DNA from: Planctomycetota bacterium
GTDB taxonomy: Bacteria > Planctomycetota > UBA8742 > UBA2392
DNA length: 64,000 nt
Direction: 5' to 3'
NCBI GenBank assembly: GCA_015075515.1
Contig: JABTUE010000004.1
Coordinates: 124,001 to 188,000 of the forward strand
Each line of letters opens with the position of its first letter. Positions within the stretch are counted from its first letter, which is position 1. The position numbers and the translations under genes are program-made. The notes beneath the pieces are model-generated. The model worked only from the letters and a program-made list of their open reading frames with translations. It made no database searches and had not been told where the DNA came from. Positions 16,858-25,764 of this stretch are shown piece by piece.

Positions 16858-16860
16858 AAC

Positions 16861-17346
16861 ATGGCGAAGCCGCAGCGTTATTTCGGTTCCGCCGTGTCCT
16901 CGCTGGACGCCAAAAACCGCATCAACGTCCCGGCCAAGTTTCGCTCGAGGTTCCCGGTCTCACAGGACAACAAGGTGTTTGTCTATGTGATGCCCGGGCC
17001 GGACTTCCGGCATCTGGAAGTCTTTGACAGCGAGCAAGGCGAACGCCGGGTGGACGAACTTACCGGCGGCCACGGCCTGCCTGACGCGCAGCAGCGCTCC
17101 AGGCAGAGCCTGCTGGGGCTGGTCGAGCAAGTCGAGTTGGACGGCCAGGGGCGTATCCTGTTGCCGAAGCACCTTGTGGATTACGCGCGACTGAAGGGTG
17201 AAGTGATCGTGTCTGGGGCGGGCGACCACCTGCAGATCTGCGATCCGGACGAAGCCAGAACGCAAAGCGTGCCGGTCCATCCTGACCAGTTGGATCCGAC
17301 ACAGATCGCCGAGATTTACAACGGGGCCATGCCCAAACAGGCCTAG
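16861..17346 (+). CDS. mraZ: Transcriptional regulator MraZ
   Basis: 161 aa with the two AbrB-like halves of MraZ: YFGSAVSSLDAKNRINVPAKFRSRF and VELDGQGRILLPKHLVDYARL followed by GEVIVSGAGDHLQICD. MraZ forms a ring and represses the division/cell-wall operon through TGGGN boxes. Matching boxes lie directly upstream. The start is the ATG at 16861; the frame is open to a GTG at 16831, but that codon is inside the operator and promoter. First gene of an eight-gene run ending with mraY. Confidence 0.93.
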   Translation: MAKPQRYFGSAVSSLDAKNRINVPAKFRSRFPVSQDNKVFVYVMPGPDFRHLEVFDSEQGERRVDELTGGHGLPDAQQRSRQSLLGLVEQVELDGQGRILLPKHLVDYARLKGEVIVSGAGDHLQICDPDEARTQSVPVHPDQLDPTQIAEIYNGAMPKQA

Positions 17347-17530
17347 CCCCGTGGCGCGCAAGCGCCCCGGAACACGGCATTCCGGCGCACGCCAGCCGCG
17401 AAACCGCTGGCCGCCAGCGACCCGGCGCCCGGGCCGCACCAGTCTTCTTCTCAATTTTCTCACGGCACCGCGCGGCGCGTTTTTGCGCCTGCCGCACGAG
17501 TTGCCATACCCGAACTCCAAGGGGGGAGTC

Positions 17531-17785
17531 ATGGAATTGCTTCGTAACACGCGCCAGGAAGATGATCCGCACGGCCTGAAGGCAATTGCCGATCTGCTGC
17601 AGTTCGGCACCAGCGACGACTTTGAAGACCGCGTGTGCCGTCACCTGCCCGAAATCCGCCGCGTGCGCGCGCTGCTGGAGCGCGTGCGCCAGCTTACGCC
17701 CGGGGTCGAGTTCAGCCCCTACGTGACGCGCGTGCTGAACGTGGCCGAAAAGGCGGAAAGCGCCCGCCTGGCGGAGGTCGCGTGA
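17531..17785 (+). CDS. Hypothetical 84-aa protein between mraZ and rsmH
   Basis: A small, charged, probably all-helical soluble protein (AIADLLQFGTSDDFEDRVCRHLPEIRRVRALLERVRQL). I do not recognise a family. Start chosen at the ATG with an exceptionally strong GGGGGGAG site; an upstream GTG at 17351 would add 60 low-complexity Arg/Pro-rich residues. The 184 bases between mraZ and this gene hold no other feature I can support. It ends 4 bases before rsmH. Confidence 0.6.
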   Translation: MELLRNTRQEDDPHGLKAIADLLQFGTSDDFEDRVCRHLPEIRRVRALLERVRQLTPGVEFSPYVTRVLNVAEKAESARLAEVA

Positions 17786-17789
17786 ACGC

Positions 17790-18743
17790 GTGGCCCAGCA
17801 CATTCCCGTCCTTTGCGGATCCGTCGTTGCGGCTTTCGACCGTCAGTTCGCTGGCGCGCCTGTCGTGGACGGTACCTGCGGCTGGGGCGGCCACAGCGAC
17901 GCACTGCTTGCCCGGTTCCCCGCCCTGCGCGTCGTTGCCATTGATCGCGACGCGCGCGCTGTGGCTGCTGGAACTGAACGTCTTGCGCGACACGGCGACC
18001 GTGCCGTTGTCGCGCACGGACGCTTTGGCGACTGGCCCCGTCTGCTGCACGGCATGGGTCTGGAGCGCGCGGCCGGGCTGCTGCTAGACCTGGGTGTGTC
18101 CAGCCCACAGCTCGACGTGGCCGAACGCGGCTTCAGTTTCGCGCGTGAGGGGCCGCTGGACATGCGCATGGATGACAGTTCCGGCCCCACGGTGCACGAA
18201 CTGCTGCACGCCACGCCCGAGTCCGACCTGGCCGACATTCTGTGGCGGCTGGGTGAAGAGCGCCTGAGCCGCCGTATTGCCCGCGGCATCAAACAGGCGC
18301 TGGCCGACGGCGCCATGCGCACCACGCTGGACCTCGCCCGTGTCTGCCGCGACGCCTACCCCCGCGGCCATCATCGCATTGATCCGGCCACCCGCACCTT
18401 TCAGGCGCTGCGCATGGCGCTCAACGACGAACTGGGCGAACTGGAACGGGCGCTGGACGGCTGTCAGACGCATCTGGCCTCGCCGGGGGTGGTGGCGGTG
18501 ATCAGTTTTCACTCGCTGGAAGACCGGATTGTCAAGCAGCGCTTCCGGCATTGGCAGGCCACAGAGTCGGGGAGAATCCTCAAGCCGGAGTTCGTGACAG
18601 CCGATGAATCAGAGCGGCAGGCCAACCCCCGCTCCCGCAGCGCCAAGCTGCGGGTGTTTCTGTGGGGGCAAAGCCCGCCGGCGGTTGACCCCGCGGACAA
18701 GTACCGAAGCCGGCGGCACCGCCAAGGTCACGGCAACCGGTAA
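17790..18743 (+). CDS. rsmH: 16S rRNA (cytosine(1402)-N(4))-methyltransferase
   Basis: 317-aa SAM-dependent methyltransferase (formerly MraW). Seen: HIPVLCGSVV, SAM motif VVDGTCGWGGHSDALL, VAIDRDARAV, LLLDLGVSSPQLD, RGFSFAREGPLDMRMD, TFQALRMALNDELGELE and VISFHSLEDRIVKQRF. GTG start; GGAGG lies 11 bases upstream inside the preceding gene, a rather long spacing. Position after mraZ is the classical one. Confidence 0.95.
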   Translation: MAQHIPVLCGSVVAAFDRQFAGAPVVDGTCGWGGHSDALLARFPALRVVAIDRDARAVAAGTERLARHGDRAVVAHGRFGDWPRLLHGMGLERAAGLLLDLGVSSPQLDVAERGFSFAREGPLDMRMDDSSGPTVHELLHATPESDLADILWRLGEERLSRRIARGIKQALADGAMRTTLDLARVCRDAYPRGHHRIDPATRTFQALRMALNDELGELERALDGCQTHLASPGVVAVISFHSLEDRIVKQRFRHWQATESGRILKPEFVTADESERQANPRSRSAKLRVFLWGQSPPAVDPADKYRSRRHRQGHGNR

Positions 18744-18771
18744 CGGATCAAATGCAAGCCTGGCGCGGCCC

Positions 18772-19068
18772 ATGAACCTGAAGACCGGCATTCTGCTGAT
18801 CCTGTTTGGCGTGTTGCTGGGCGGCGTAGTGGTCGGCCAGCGGCTGCAGATCCGTTCGGTCGCCTTCGAGGCCGGTCAGGTCGAGCGCGAGGTGCGCGCG
18901 GCCCAGAAACAGAACCTTGTGCTGCGCGTGGAGCGTACGCGCAAGTCTGACCCCACCTGGATGATGGCGCGGGTGCGCGAGGCCGGGATTCCGTTGTTGC
19001 CGCCCGAACAAAAGGTTGTGCCGGTCGCGCCGCAGGACGGCACCCGTCGCAAGGAAGGCAAGGGTTGA
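18772..19068 (+). CDS. ftsL: FtsL-like small membrane division protein
   Basis: 98 aa: a short cytoplasmic start, one membrane helix (ILLILFGVLLGGVVVGQ), then a heptad-like helix (VAFEAGQVEREVRAAQKQNLVLRVERTR) and a Pro/Lys tail. This topology, the size and the place between rsmH and ftsI are those of FtsL; sequence similarity in this family is always weak. The start is taken at the ATG before the membrane helix. Two bases separate its stop from the ftsI start. Confidence 0.7.
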   Translation: MNLKTGILLILFGVLLGGVVVGQRLQIRSVAFEAGQVEREVRAAQKQNLVLRVERTRKSDPTWMMARVREAGIPLLPPEQKVVPVAPQDGTRRKEGKG

Positions 19069-19070
19069 AC

Positions 19071-20945
19071 ATGGCCCGCTGGCTGGCATGGATGATCGGC
19101 GGCACTTCCGGTACGCGCAACGCGCGGCGCGGGGCGCTGGTCATGCTGGGGCTGATGGTGGCCGTATTCTTTGGCCTGGCGGGGCGGCTGTATGACCTTC
19201 AGGTAACGCAGCACGAGCATTACTCGGCCAAGCGCCGGGCCAACTCGACACGCACCATCACGCTGGTGGGCACGCGCGGCACGATCCGCACCGAAGACGG
19301 AGTGGCCCTGGCCCAGACCACGTTTTCCGGTGCCTCGCTGGCGGTGAATCCGCGCGTCGTGCCGGCGGGCGACCGTGCCGCCGTGGCGGCCCGCGTGGCC
19401 CAGATTCTGGGTCGGGATCAGGCCTGGGCCGATGAACTGCACCGCCAGCTTTATGAACGGCGCGAAAAGGCCTACTACAACATCCGGCGCGAAATAGACG
19501 CCGAAACGGCGGCACGCATTCGCGCTGCCTGCGAAGCCGGCGAACTGCCCGGTGTTGAAGTGCGCGCGATCGAAACGCGCGAATACCCGCTGGGTGACTT
19601 CGCGGCCCACATTGTGGGGTTTGTAGACGGCGACATGCGCGGCCAGGAGGGGGTCGAGCGCGCGCTGGAAAAGTATCTGGCGGCCCAGGCCGGCCGTCGC
19701 GTGATCACCGTGGACGCCCTGGGCCGGCCGCTGGAGGGCACCCAGGACTGGGTGGAAGCCCCCCGCGATGGCGCCGATGTGCAGTTGACCATCAATGCCG
19801 GCATCCAGGCGATCGTGGAAGAAGAACTGCGTGCCTGTGTCGAAAAATGGGATCCGGTCACCGTGTCGGTGATCGTCATGGAAACCAACACCGGCGCGAT
19901 TCTGGGTCTGGCCAACTATCCCAGCTTTGACCCGAACCGGCCGGGCACTGACGCTGCCGCGCGCAAGAATATTTCGATCACCGACCCGTTCGAGCCCGGC
20001 AGCATGTTCAAGCCGCTGATTGTCTGCGCCGCGTACCAGAAAGGGCTGCTGACGCCGGACAGCCTGATTGAATACACCCCCGAACTCAAGGTTCCCGGCC
20101 GCCCCAAGCTGATTTCCGACCACGGGCACGAGATTCCGGCCAGCGAATGGATCTTTCACAACGGCGCCAACTGCGTGCCGGTCAGCACTGCGCTGGTCAA
20201 GTCCAGCAACACGGTGATGACGCGCATCGGTCTGATGCTGGGGTGCCGCGATCTGCACGCGACCGTGACCGGCATGGGCTTTGGTCGCCGCACCGGGTTT
20301 GATCTGGGCGGGCCTGCCTTTGGCGAAAGCGCCGGGCGTGTGCGGCCGCTGGAAAAGTGGACGGTTCCAAGTTCGATCCCGTCGCTCAGCATCGGCTATG
20401 AAGTCCAGGTCACGCCCATGCAGATGCTGAACTGTTTCAACGCGATTGCCAACGGCGGCCGGGTGCTCAAGCCCTATGTCGTCAACCGCGTGGTCGGCGC
20501 CGACGGCCGCATGCTGTACCAGGCTGCGCCCGAAGACCTGCTGCAGACCGGGCTGACCCGCCAGGTAACCCGCGAAATGATGAACGAAACGCTCAAGCGT
20601 GTGGTCAGCGGCGAGGGCACGGCCGGCAGCGGCGCGCTGAAGGAATACCGCATTGCCGGCAAGACCGGCACCGCCCACAAGGTCAAACAGGGCCAGTACA
20701 GCAGCGACAAGATCTGCAGCTTCGTCGGCTACGCCCCGGCCGACCAGCCCGTGATCAGCGTGATCGTCGTGGTCAACGAGGCCCGGGCCAAGGTTCTCAA
20801 CCGTTACGGCTGGCGCATCCGCCACTACGGCGGCACGGTGGCCGCGCCGGTGATGTCGCGCATTGTGCTGCGCTCTCTGAAGCACCTGGGAGTTCCCGAA
20901 GATTCCGACACGGCGCCGGTGGTTGAGGCGCCGCGTCGTGACTGA
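19071..20945 (+). CDS. ftsI: Penicillin-binding protein 2/3-type transpeptidase (FtsI-like)
   Basis: 624-aa class B PBP that cross-links septal peptidoglycan. A membrane helix (MLGLMVAVFFGLAGRLYDL) is followed by the dimerisation/pedestal domain and a transpeptidase domain with the three catalytic motifs: SxxK in PGSMFKPL, SxN in KSSNTVMTR, KTG in AGKTGTAHK. There is no PASTA tail. The gene order after ftsL supports the septal enzyme instead of the elongation enzyme. Confidence 0.92.
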   Translation: MARWLAWMIGGTSGTRNARRGALVMLGLMVAVFFGLAGRLYDLQVTQHEHYSAKRRANSTRTITLVGTRGTIRTEDGVALAQTTFSGASLAVNPRVVPAGDRAAVAARVAQILGRDQAWADELHRQLYERREKAYYNIRREIDAETAARIRAACEAGELPGVEVRAIETREYPLGDFAAHIVGFVDGDMRGQEGVERALEKYLAAQAGRRVITVDALGRPLEGTQDWVEAPRDGADVQLTINAGIQAIVEEELRACVEKWDPVTVSVIVMETNTGAILGLANYPSFDPNRPGTDAAARKNISITDPFEPGSMFKPLIVCAAYQKGLLTPDSLIEYTPELKVPGRPKLISDHGHEIPASEWIFHNGANCVPVSTALVKSSNTVMTRIGLMLGCRDLHATVTGMGFGRRTGFDLGGPAFGESAGRVRPLEKWTVPSSIPSLSIGYEVQVTPMQMLNCFNAIANGGRVLKPYVVNRVVGADGRMLYQAAPEDLLQTGLTRQVTREMMNETLKRVVSGEGTAGSGALKEYRIAGKTGTAHKVKQGQYSSDKICSFVGYAPADQPVISVIVVVNEARAKVLNRYGWRIRHYGGTVAAPVMSRIVLRSLKHLGVPEDSDTAPVVEAPRRD

Positions 20946-20947
20946 AC

Positions 20948-22477
20948 ATGGCAGGAAAGATGACGATGCGATTTTCTTCGATTGCCAAACGCCTGAAATT
21001 TGCCGACCCCGGAATCTGGGTTCTGAACCTCCAGCATCTGCGGGTTACCGGCCTGTGCGACGACAGCCGCCAGGTCATGCCCGGCAACCTGTTTGCTGCC
21101 GTGCCCGGCACGCGCGTGGACGGCGCGCGTTTCGTGCGCGACGCGCTGAACCGCGGTGCCAGCGCGCTGCTGGTGGAGCGGCCGCTGCCTGAGTTCAAGC
21201 TGGTGCCCCAGATTGTCAGCCCCGACGTGCGCCGCACGCTGGGCATTCTGGCCTCGATGCTTTATGGCGACCCCAGCCGCCACATGACGGTCGTGGGCAT
21301 CACCGGAACCAACGGCAAGACCACCAGCGCGTTTCTGATGCGCGAGGTGTTCGAGGCCTGCGGCATCGGCTGCGGCCTGATGGGCACGGTGTGCAACATT
21401 GTGGGGGCCGAGCGCCGGCCGGCCGACCAGACCACGCCCGGCCCGCTGCAGGTGCAGCAGATGCTGGCGGAAATGCGCGCGCGCGGCCAGCAGGCCTGTG
21501 TGATGGAGGTTTCCAGCCACGCCCTGGACCAGCAGCGCGTGGCCGGTGTGCGTTTTGCCGGCGCGATCTTTACCAACCTGACGCGCGACCACCTGGATTA
21601 CCACAAAGACTTCGAGCACTACTTTGCCGCCAAGGCCAAATTGTTCGAACAACTGCCGCCCGACGGCATCGGTGTATTCAACCTGGACGACGCCTGGGGC
21701 GAACGCATGCGCGCGGCCTGTCGCGGGCGGGCGCTGGGTTTCCGATTTGACGCTGAGGCTGACTTCCGCATTGAGCAGGGCCGCATGGCGGTGGAAGGCA
21801 TGACTTTTGGTTTGCGCTGGCGCGATCGCGGAGCGCTGTTTTTGAGCCCGCTGACCGGCCGCTATAACGTGCAGAACATCGCGGGCGTGACGGCCCTGGC
21901 GCTGGCACTGGGTCTGCCGCTTCAGCCGGTGCGGGCGGCGGTGCGGTCTTTCCGGGGCGCGCCGGGCAGGCTCGAGCGCGTCCCGCACGGTTCCGGGCCG
22001 GCGGTGTTTGTGGATTACGCCCACACGCCCGACGCGATGCAGAACGTACTGGAAACCCTGCGCCGCGTATGCGCCGGGCGCCGGCTGACGGTTGTGTTTG
22101 GTTGCGGCGGCGACCGCGACCGTACAAAGCGGCCCAAGATGGGCGCGATTGCGGCCGCGCTGGCCGACCGGCCGATCATCACCAGCGACAACCCCCGCAG
22201 CGAGCGCCCCGAGGCCATCATTCAGGAAATTCTCGACGGCGTTCCGCCCCAGCAGCGACCGGTGGAAACCTTTGTGGATCGCCGCGAAGCCATCACGCGC
22301 GCGATTGCCGAGGCCGCGCCCGACGACGTGATTGCGATTCTGGGCAAGGGCCACGAGCACTACCAGATTTTCTCAGACCGCACCGTGCACTTTGACGATA
22401 CCGAAGAGGCGCGCAACGCCCTGCACCGCCACTGGGGCGCACAGGGCAGCGGGCGCCGTCAGCACGCTCTGGTCTGA
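20948..22477 (+). CDS. murE: UDP-MurNAc-L-Ala-D-Glu--2,6-diaminopimelate ligase
   Basis: 509-aa Mur ligase. ATP loop GITGTNGKTTS, MEVSSHALDQQRV, TNLTRDHLDYHKDFE with the carbamylated-Lys region YFAAKAKLF, VDYAHTPDAM, FGCGGDRDRTKRPKMG, and the amino-acid-selecting DNPR motif in TSDNPRSERPE. That motif indicates meso-diaminopimelate, not lysine, in the stem peptide. Two bases after ftsI and two before murF. Confidence 0.95.
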   Translation: MAGKMTMRFSSIAKRLKFADPGIWVLNLQHLRVTGLCDDSRQVMPGNLFAAVPGTRVDGARFVRDALNRGASALLVERPLPEFKLVPQIVSPDVRRTLGILASMLYGDPSRHMTVVGITGTNGKTTSAFLMREVFEACGIGCGLMGTVCNIVGAERRPADQTTPGPLQVQQMLAEMRARGQQACVMEVSSHALDQQRVAGVRFAGAIFTNLTRDHLDYHKDFEHYFAAKAKLFEQLPPDGIGVFNLDDAWGERMRAACRGRALGFRFDAEADFRIEQGRMAVEGMTFGLRWRDRGALFLSPLTGRYNVQNIAGVTALALALGLPLQPVRAAVRSFRGAPGRLERVPHGSGPAVFVDYAHTPDAMQNVLETLRRVCAGRRLTVVFGCGGDRDRTKRPKMGAIAAALADRPIITSDNPRSERPEAIIQEILDGVPPQQRPVETFVDRREAITRAIAEAAPDDVIAILGKGHEHYQIFSDRTVHFDDTEEARNALHRHWGAQGSGRRQHALV

Positions 22478-22479
22478 AC

Positions 22480-23991
22480 ATGCACGACATCACGATTGCC
22501 GAGGCACGCCTGATTGTCGGCGGGCAATGGGCGCGCCGGCCCGACGAGACCAACCCCGCTGAAAGCGGATGGCTGGCCGCGTTGACCTTTGGCGCCGTTT
22601 GCACCGACACGCGGCAACTTGTCCAGGGTGACCTGTTTCTGGCCCTGCGCGGCCAGCGATTTGACGGTTCGGCTTTTCTGCCCCAGGCCGAGGCCGCCGG
22701 CGCGCGCGTGATGGTGGCCGAACGTCTGCCCGACGGCTACGTGCCTGGCGTTCCGGTGATTCTGGTGGACGACGCGCTGGAGGCATTGGGCCGGCTGGCC
22801 CGCCACCACCGCGACCGCCAGAAGGCCTGTGTGGTGGGCATCACCGGCAGCAACGGCAAGACCACAACCCGCGAACTGGCCTGCGCGGTGCTGCGTTCGC
22901 AGTTTGAGGTGTTGCAGAACCAGGCCAACGAAAACAACCGCATCGGGGTGCCCAAGACGCTGTTGCGGTTGAACAGCCACCACGATTTTGCCGTGATCGA
23001 AATGGGCACCAGCGAGAAGGGCGAGATCGCCGCGCTGGCGCGGATTGCCGCGCCGCAATGCGGCGTGCTGACGGCCGTGGGCGAAAGCCATCTGCTGGGG
23101 CTTGGTGATCTTGACGGCGTGATGCGCGAAAAGGGCGACCTGCTGGCGGCGCTGGGCCGTGACGGGATCGCGATTGTGAACTTTGACGACGCGCGCTGTG
23201 TTCGCGCCGCCGAGCGCGCCAACTGCCGCGTAGTCGGCTACGGCACGGACGCGCGCTGTGAGCTGCGCGCTACCGACCTGCGGGCCAACCGCCACGGCAC
23301 TCATTTTACACTCAACGGCCGGCACGAGTTCCGTCTGCCGCTGCATGGTCTGCACAACGTCAGCAACGCGCTGGCCGCGATTGCCGTGGGCTGGGTCAGC
23401 GGCATTGACATTCCAGTCATGCAGCTTGCCCTGCGTCGGGCCGAGCCCGTGGGCCGCCGACTGGAGTATGCCGAGCTTGCCGGCATCGGGCTTCTGGATG
23501 ACAGCTACAACGCCAACCCGGCCAGCACGCGCGCGGCCCTGCGCACGCTGGCAGCCTTTGAGACAAAGGGCCAGCGCATTGCCGTGCTGGGCGACATGCT
23601 GGAACTGGGCGAGCACTCGGCGCGTCTGCACCGCGAGGTCGGCGCCTACGCGGCGTCACAGGGCATTGACCTGCTGATTACCGCGGGGCGCGAGACGCGG
23701 GCGCTGGCCGATGCCGCCGAAGAGGGCTTCGCCGCGCTGGGCCGCGGCGCGGTGTGGCGCTGCAACGACAGCGCCGAGGCCGCACGGATGCTTCTGGATG
23801 AAGCCCGCGCCGGCGATCTGGTGCTGGTCAAGGGCAGCCACGGCATGCGCATGGATGCCGTCAGCGACGCGCTGAAGGCCCGTTACGGCGCGCCCACGCC
23901 CGCGCTGGTCACGCGCCCGACACTGCGCGAACAGCCCGTGGGCGACCCGCTGCCGGCGCGCCTGCACACGACCAAACCGATTGTGGCCTAG
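22480..23991 (+). CDS. murF: UDP-MurNAc-tripeptide--D-Ala-D-Ala ligase
   Basis: 503-aa Mur ligase adding D-Ala-D-Ala. Seen: DTRQLVQGDLFLALRG at the N-terminal uridine domain, ATP loop GITGSNGKTTTREL, NENNRIGVPKTLL, VIEMGTSEKGEIAAL, LDDSYNANPASTRAAL and LGDMLELGEHSARLH. Length slightly above average with a ~30-residue C-terminal tail. Confidence 0.95.
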   Translation: MHDITIAEARLIVGGQWARRPDETNPAESGWLAALTFGAVCTDTRQLVQGDLFLALRGQRFDGSAFLPQAEAAGARVMVAERLPDGYVPGVPVILVDDALEALGRLARHHRDRQKACVVGITGSNGKTTTRELACAVLRSQFEVLQNQANENNRIGVPKTLLRLNSHHDFAVIEMGTSEKGEIAALARIAAPQCGVLTAVGESHLLGLGDLDGVMREKGDLLAALGRDGIAIVNFDDARCVRAAERANCRVVGYGTDARCELRATDLRANRHGTHFTLNGRHEFRLPLHGLHNVSNALAAIAVGWVSGIDIPVMQLALRRAEPVGRRLEYAELAGIGLLDDSYNANPASTRAALRTLAAFETKGQRIAVLGDMLELGEHSARLHREVGAYAASQGIDLLITAGRETRALADAAEEGFAALGRGAVWRCNDSAEAARMLLDEARAGDLVLVKGSHGMRMDAVSDALKARYGAPTPALVTRPTLREQPVGDPLPARLHTTKPIVA

Positions 23992-23999
23992 AGGATTCC

Positions 24000-25142
24000 A
24001 TGCCGAGTGATCTTGCCCGACTTGACTGGCGGCTGTGCGTTCTGCTGCTGGGCCTGTGCGCGCTGGCGGCTTTGGGTTCGGTGCTGGCCGGGCGGCTGGT
24101 GATTCCCGTGCTGGTGCGGCGCAAACTCAACGACGGCGAACCGCGCAAGGCCAGCGAATACCTGAACCTTCTGAACAGCGGCAAGAAACACACACCCACC
24201 ATGGGCGGGGTGTTTCTGGTGCCCGTTCTGCTGGCCGCGTCCGCGCCCGGGGGCGTGCTGCTGGTATGGCTGGGTGCCGATGCGCTGAAGGTGTGGGGCG
24301 CGCTGGCGATTGCGGCGTTCGTGCTGGTCAGCCACGCGGCACTTGGAATGGTGGATGACTGGGCCAAGCTGAACCGGCGCAAGGGCGACGGCATCTCGGG
24401 CCGGGCCAAGCTGGCCGTGCAGACGGCGACCGCGCTGGTGGCCTGCGGCGCGGCGGTGATGCTGATGGGGCCCGAAAACGCCGTGCTGCACCTGTTTGGC
24501 TGGCAGTGGAACCTTGGCTGGCTGCTGGTTCCGTTTGGCGTGTTTGTCATGGTGGGGGCCGGCAATGCCTACAACCTGACGGACGGCCTGGACGGCCTGG
24601 CCGGCGGCACCGGGGCGGTGGCGTTTCATGCGCTGGCCGTAGCCGCCGCACTGACGGCGCTGTCAGGCGCGGGTGATGCTGACCTTGGCTGGACAACGGC
24701 CATGCTGGCACTTACGGCTTCGGGCGCGCTGGTGGGCTTTCTGTTCTGGAACCGGCACCCGGCACGCGTTTTTATGGGCGACACCGGCAGCCTGAGTTTC
24801 GGTGCGCTGCTGGGGCTGGTGGCTGTGCTGGGGCGCGTCGAGCCGGTGCTGGCTGTGGCCGGCGGCGTGTTTGTGGCCGAGGCTCTGTCGGTCATGCTCC
24901 AGGTCGGCTGGTTCAAGGCCACGGGCGGCCGGCGCATTCTGCGCTGTGCGCCGCTGCACCATCACTTTCAGTTCGGCGGCTGGCACGAAACCCGCGTGAC
25001 ACGGCGTTTTGTGGCCGCGGGCATGATGCTGGCGGCGCTTTCGATTCTGCTGCTGCCGCTGCCGCGTTCCGGCCGGCACGAGACGCCACTGGCCAAACCG
25101 GCCCCGGTCTCCGTACCCGCCGACGCCGTGGTCAGCCGCTAG
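24000..25142 (+). CDS. mraY: Phospho-N-acetylmuramoyl-pentapeptide transferase
   Basis: 380-aa polytopic membrane enzyme that makes lipid I. Seen: HTPTMGGVF, catalytic Asp pair in MVDDWAKLNRRKGDGIS, NAYNLTDGLDGLAGG, FMGDTGSLSFGALLG and the cytoplasmic HHH loop PLHHHFQFGGWHETRV. GAGGA before the ATG. Last gene of the cluster: murD, ftsW, murG, murC, ftsQ, ftsA and ftsZ do not follow. Its 3' end overlaps a convergent gene by 11 bases. Confidence 0.95.
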   Translation: MPSDLARLDWRLCVLLLGLCALAALGSVLAGRLVIPVLVRRKLNDGEPRKASEYLNLLNSGKKHTPTMGGVFLVPVLLAASAPGGVLLVWLGADALKVWGALAIAAFVLVSHAALGMVDDWAKLNRRKGDGISGRAKLAVQTATALVACGAAVMLMGPENAVLHLFGWQWNLGWLLVPFGVFVMVGAGNAYNLTDGLDGLAGGTGAVAFHALAVAAALTALSGAGDADLGWTTAMLALTASGALVGFLFWNRHPARVFMGDTGSLSFGALLGLVAVLGRVEPVLAVAGGVFVAEALSVMLQVGWFKATGGRRILRCAPLHHHFQFGGWHETRVTRRFVAAGMMLAALSILLLPLPRSGRHETPLAKPAPVSVPADAVVSR

Positions 25143-25665
25143 AATTGTCGCCGGCCCGCGGCGGCAGTTTCGGGTTGGGCACATACGGAAAAGTCTTGGC
25201 ACTGCGCCGCAGGTCCAGCCGCCAGGCGGTGCGGTCGCTGATTTTGACCTTCACAAAGTACAGCTTGCCGTCCACCGAGGCCGGGCGCGAACTGACAATG
25301 CCGCCCGGTGCTTCGTAACGCGCGATCACCGTGACCTCGACCATGAACTCGGTGGCGTTGTCGGGCACAGTCAGGAAGTTCCTGGGGGTCAGTGTGTCCA
25401 GCACGACATAACTGGCCTCGCGCGGCATGGAACGCTTCCAGATGTCGGCTTCTTCGGGTGTGGAATCGGTCAAGGCCAGCAGGGCGTCCCAATCGTGGTC
25501 GTTGATCTCTTCCTTTACGCCCTCGATCAGTTTGCGGATCTGGGCTTCGTTGGACTGGTCGCCCTCAAAGGCGCCAAAAAAGGCCAGCACAAACAGGGCC
25601 ACAATCACCAGACCCACGCCGCCCACCACGTTGCGAATCAGCACGTTGCGCTGCTGTGTGTTCAT
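25132..25665 (-). CDS. Hypothetical single-pass membrane protein
   Basis: 177 aa: N-terminal membrane helix (VVGGVGLVIVALFVLAFFGAF), then a ~140-residue extracytoplasmic domain beginning with a helix (RKLIEGVKEEINDHDWDALLALTD) and continuing in strands (FMVEVTVIARYEAP, KLYFVKVKISDRTAWRLDL). The order helix-then-curved-sheet resembles SnoaL/NTF2-like domains, but I see no signature that settles it. No clear ribosome site. It ends inside the convergent mraY 3' end. Confidence 0.65.
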   Translation of the reverse strand: MNTQQRNVLIRNVVGGVGLVIVALFVLAFFGAFEGDQSNEAQIRKLIEGVKEEINDHDWDALLALTDSTPEEADIWKRSMPREASYVVLDTLTPRNFLTVPDNATEFMVEVTVIARYEAPGGIVSSRPASVDGKLYFVKVKISDRTAWRLDLRRSAKTFPYVPNPKLPPRAGDNSSG

Positions 25666-25764
25666 GCGTTCATGATACCGCGTGCGGGCGCCCGGGGCGA
25701 ACGCCTGAAAAGCAACCATCGCGCAAGCGCAAGGCCGCGCGATGGCGCACGATGCCGCGAAAGT

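Noticed and set aside
17351..17530. Longer N-terminus (GTG at 17351) for the 84-aa gene
   Set aside because: The added 60 residues are Arg/Pro-rich and low complexity, and the ATG at 17531 has a GGGGGGAG site.
18876..20885. 669-codon minus-strand frame
   Set aside because: Mirror of ftsI, which has all catalytic motifs.
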